This document shows, piece by piece, positions 35,370-35,445 of a stretch of DNA of 35,445 nt. The translations under genes were made by a program, and so were the position numbers. Position 1 is the first letter of the stretch. Every line of letters starts with the position of its first letter. Below the pieces are notes generated by a model, which had not been told where the DNA came from, ran no database searches, and worked only from the letters and a program-made list of their open reading frames with translations. Source of the stretch: Deltaproteobacteria bacterium (GTDB lineage: Bacteria; Desulfobacterota; Desulfuromonadia; Desulfuromonadales; Geopsychrobacteraceae); the NCBI GenBank assembly GCA_024276935.1, contig JAJRWH010000061.1, positions 1-35,445 of the forward strand, read 5' to 3'.

Positions 35370-35445
35370 TTGACTGCGGACAAGGCGCGCCGACACAGGC
35401 CTAGCCTGAGTTAAGCCAAGGAGGTGGAACACAGGCCGCAGCCAA
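35370..35445. repeat. Inverted repeat at the right window edge, incomplete
   Basis: TTGACTGCGG (35370-35379) and CCGCAGCCAA (35436-35445) are inverted copies with one mismatch, enclosing GC-rich sequence with small dyads (GGCGCGCC, AGGCCTAGCCT). The repeat may continue beyond the window, so its full size and type are unknown. No coding frame was seen in 35329-35445. Confidence 0.45.

Overview
The window reads as chromosomal DNA of a Gram-negative, delta-type proteobacterium, most likely a relative of Desulfuromonas, Pelobacter or Geobacter. This is inferred from the gene set: a mfd / parvulin-lipoprotein / SurA-like operon, pdxA-uvrA, TatA/B-TatC, a sigma-54 activator with its histidine kinase, KtrAB, and a large periplasmic-sensor GGDEF-EAL protein. 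Outer-membrane biogenesis genes (SurA-like, DegP, lipoproteins) require a two-membrane envelope. No database search was possible, so the taxonomic placement is a judgement. No tRNA, rRNA or CRISPR array was seen.

Left part (1-15.6 kb), housekeeping. A histidine kinase cut by the window edge (2-1438) converges on a small zinc-ribbon protein. A PEGA lipoprotein follows, with a clear intrinsic terminator. Then comes a long minus-strand stretch: pdxA overlapping uvrA; mfd overlapping a parvulin lipoprotein and followed by a SurA-like chaperone; and nadA. A divergent promoter region separates nadA from the rightward tatA/B-tatC-rsgA block. Nucleotide excision repair is represented twice, by uvrA and by mfd, which couples repair to transcription.

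Middle (15.7-30.1 kb), signalling and envelope. It holds a 1022-residue c-di-GMP protein (solute-binding sensor, PAS, PAS, GGDEF, EAL, all catalytic motifs intact), a thiamine-binding-type protein, a ribbon-helix-helix protein, a YyaL/DUF255 protein carrying a signal peptide, and the potassium uptake pair ktrB-ktrA. Next is a compact stress-type locus. A membrane histidine kinase and an NtrC-type activator lie upstream of a receiver-only regulator and a DegP protease. Between the two gene pairs there is a good -24/-12 sigma-54 promoter, with two tandem 15-bp palindromes placed where an activator would bind. This is the most interesting system in the window: it looks like a self-contained sigma-54 circuit that drives periplasmic quality control. 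A universal stress protein lies beyond a mobile-looking 147-bp repeat.

Right part (30.1-35.4 kb), turning accessory. An operon of a DUF815 ATPase, a rhodanese and the ribosome-assembly GTPase YlqF/RbgA is followed by a secreted protein with a thioredoxin-like tail. A VapBC-type toxin-antitoxin pair under a palindromic operator comes next, then about 0.65 kb of repeat-rich non-coding DNA. Last is an IS200-type transposase whose ribosome-binding site is buried in a hairpin. The window ends inside another inverted repeat.
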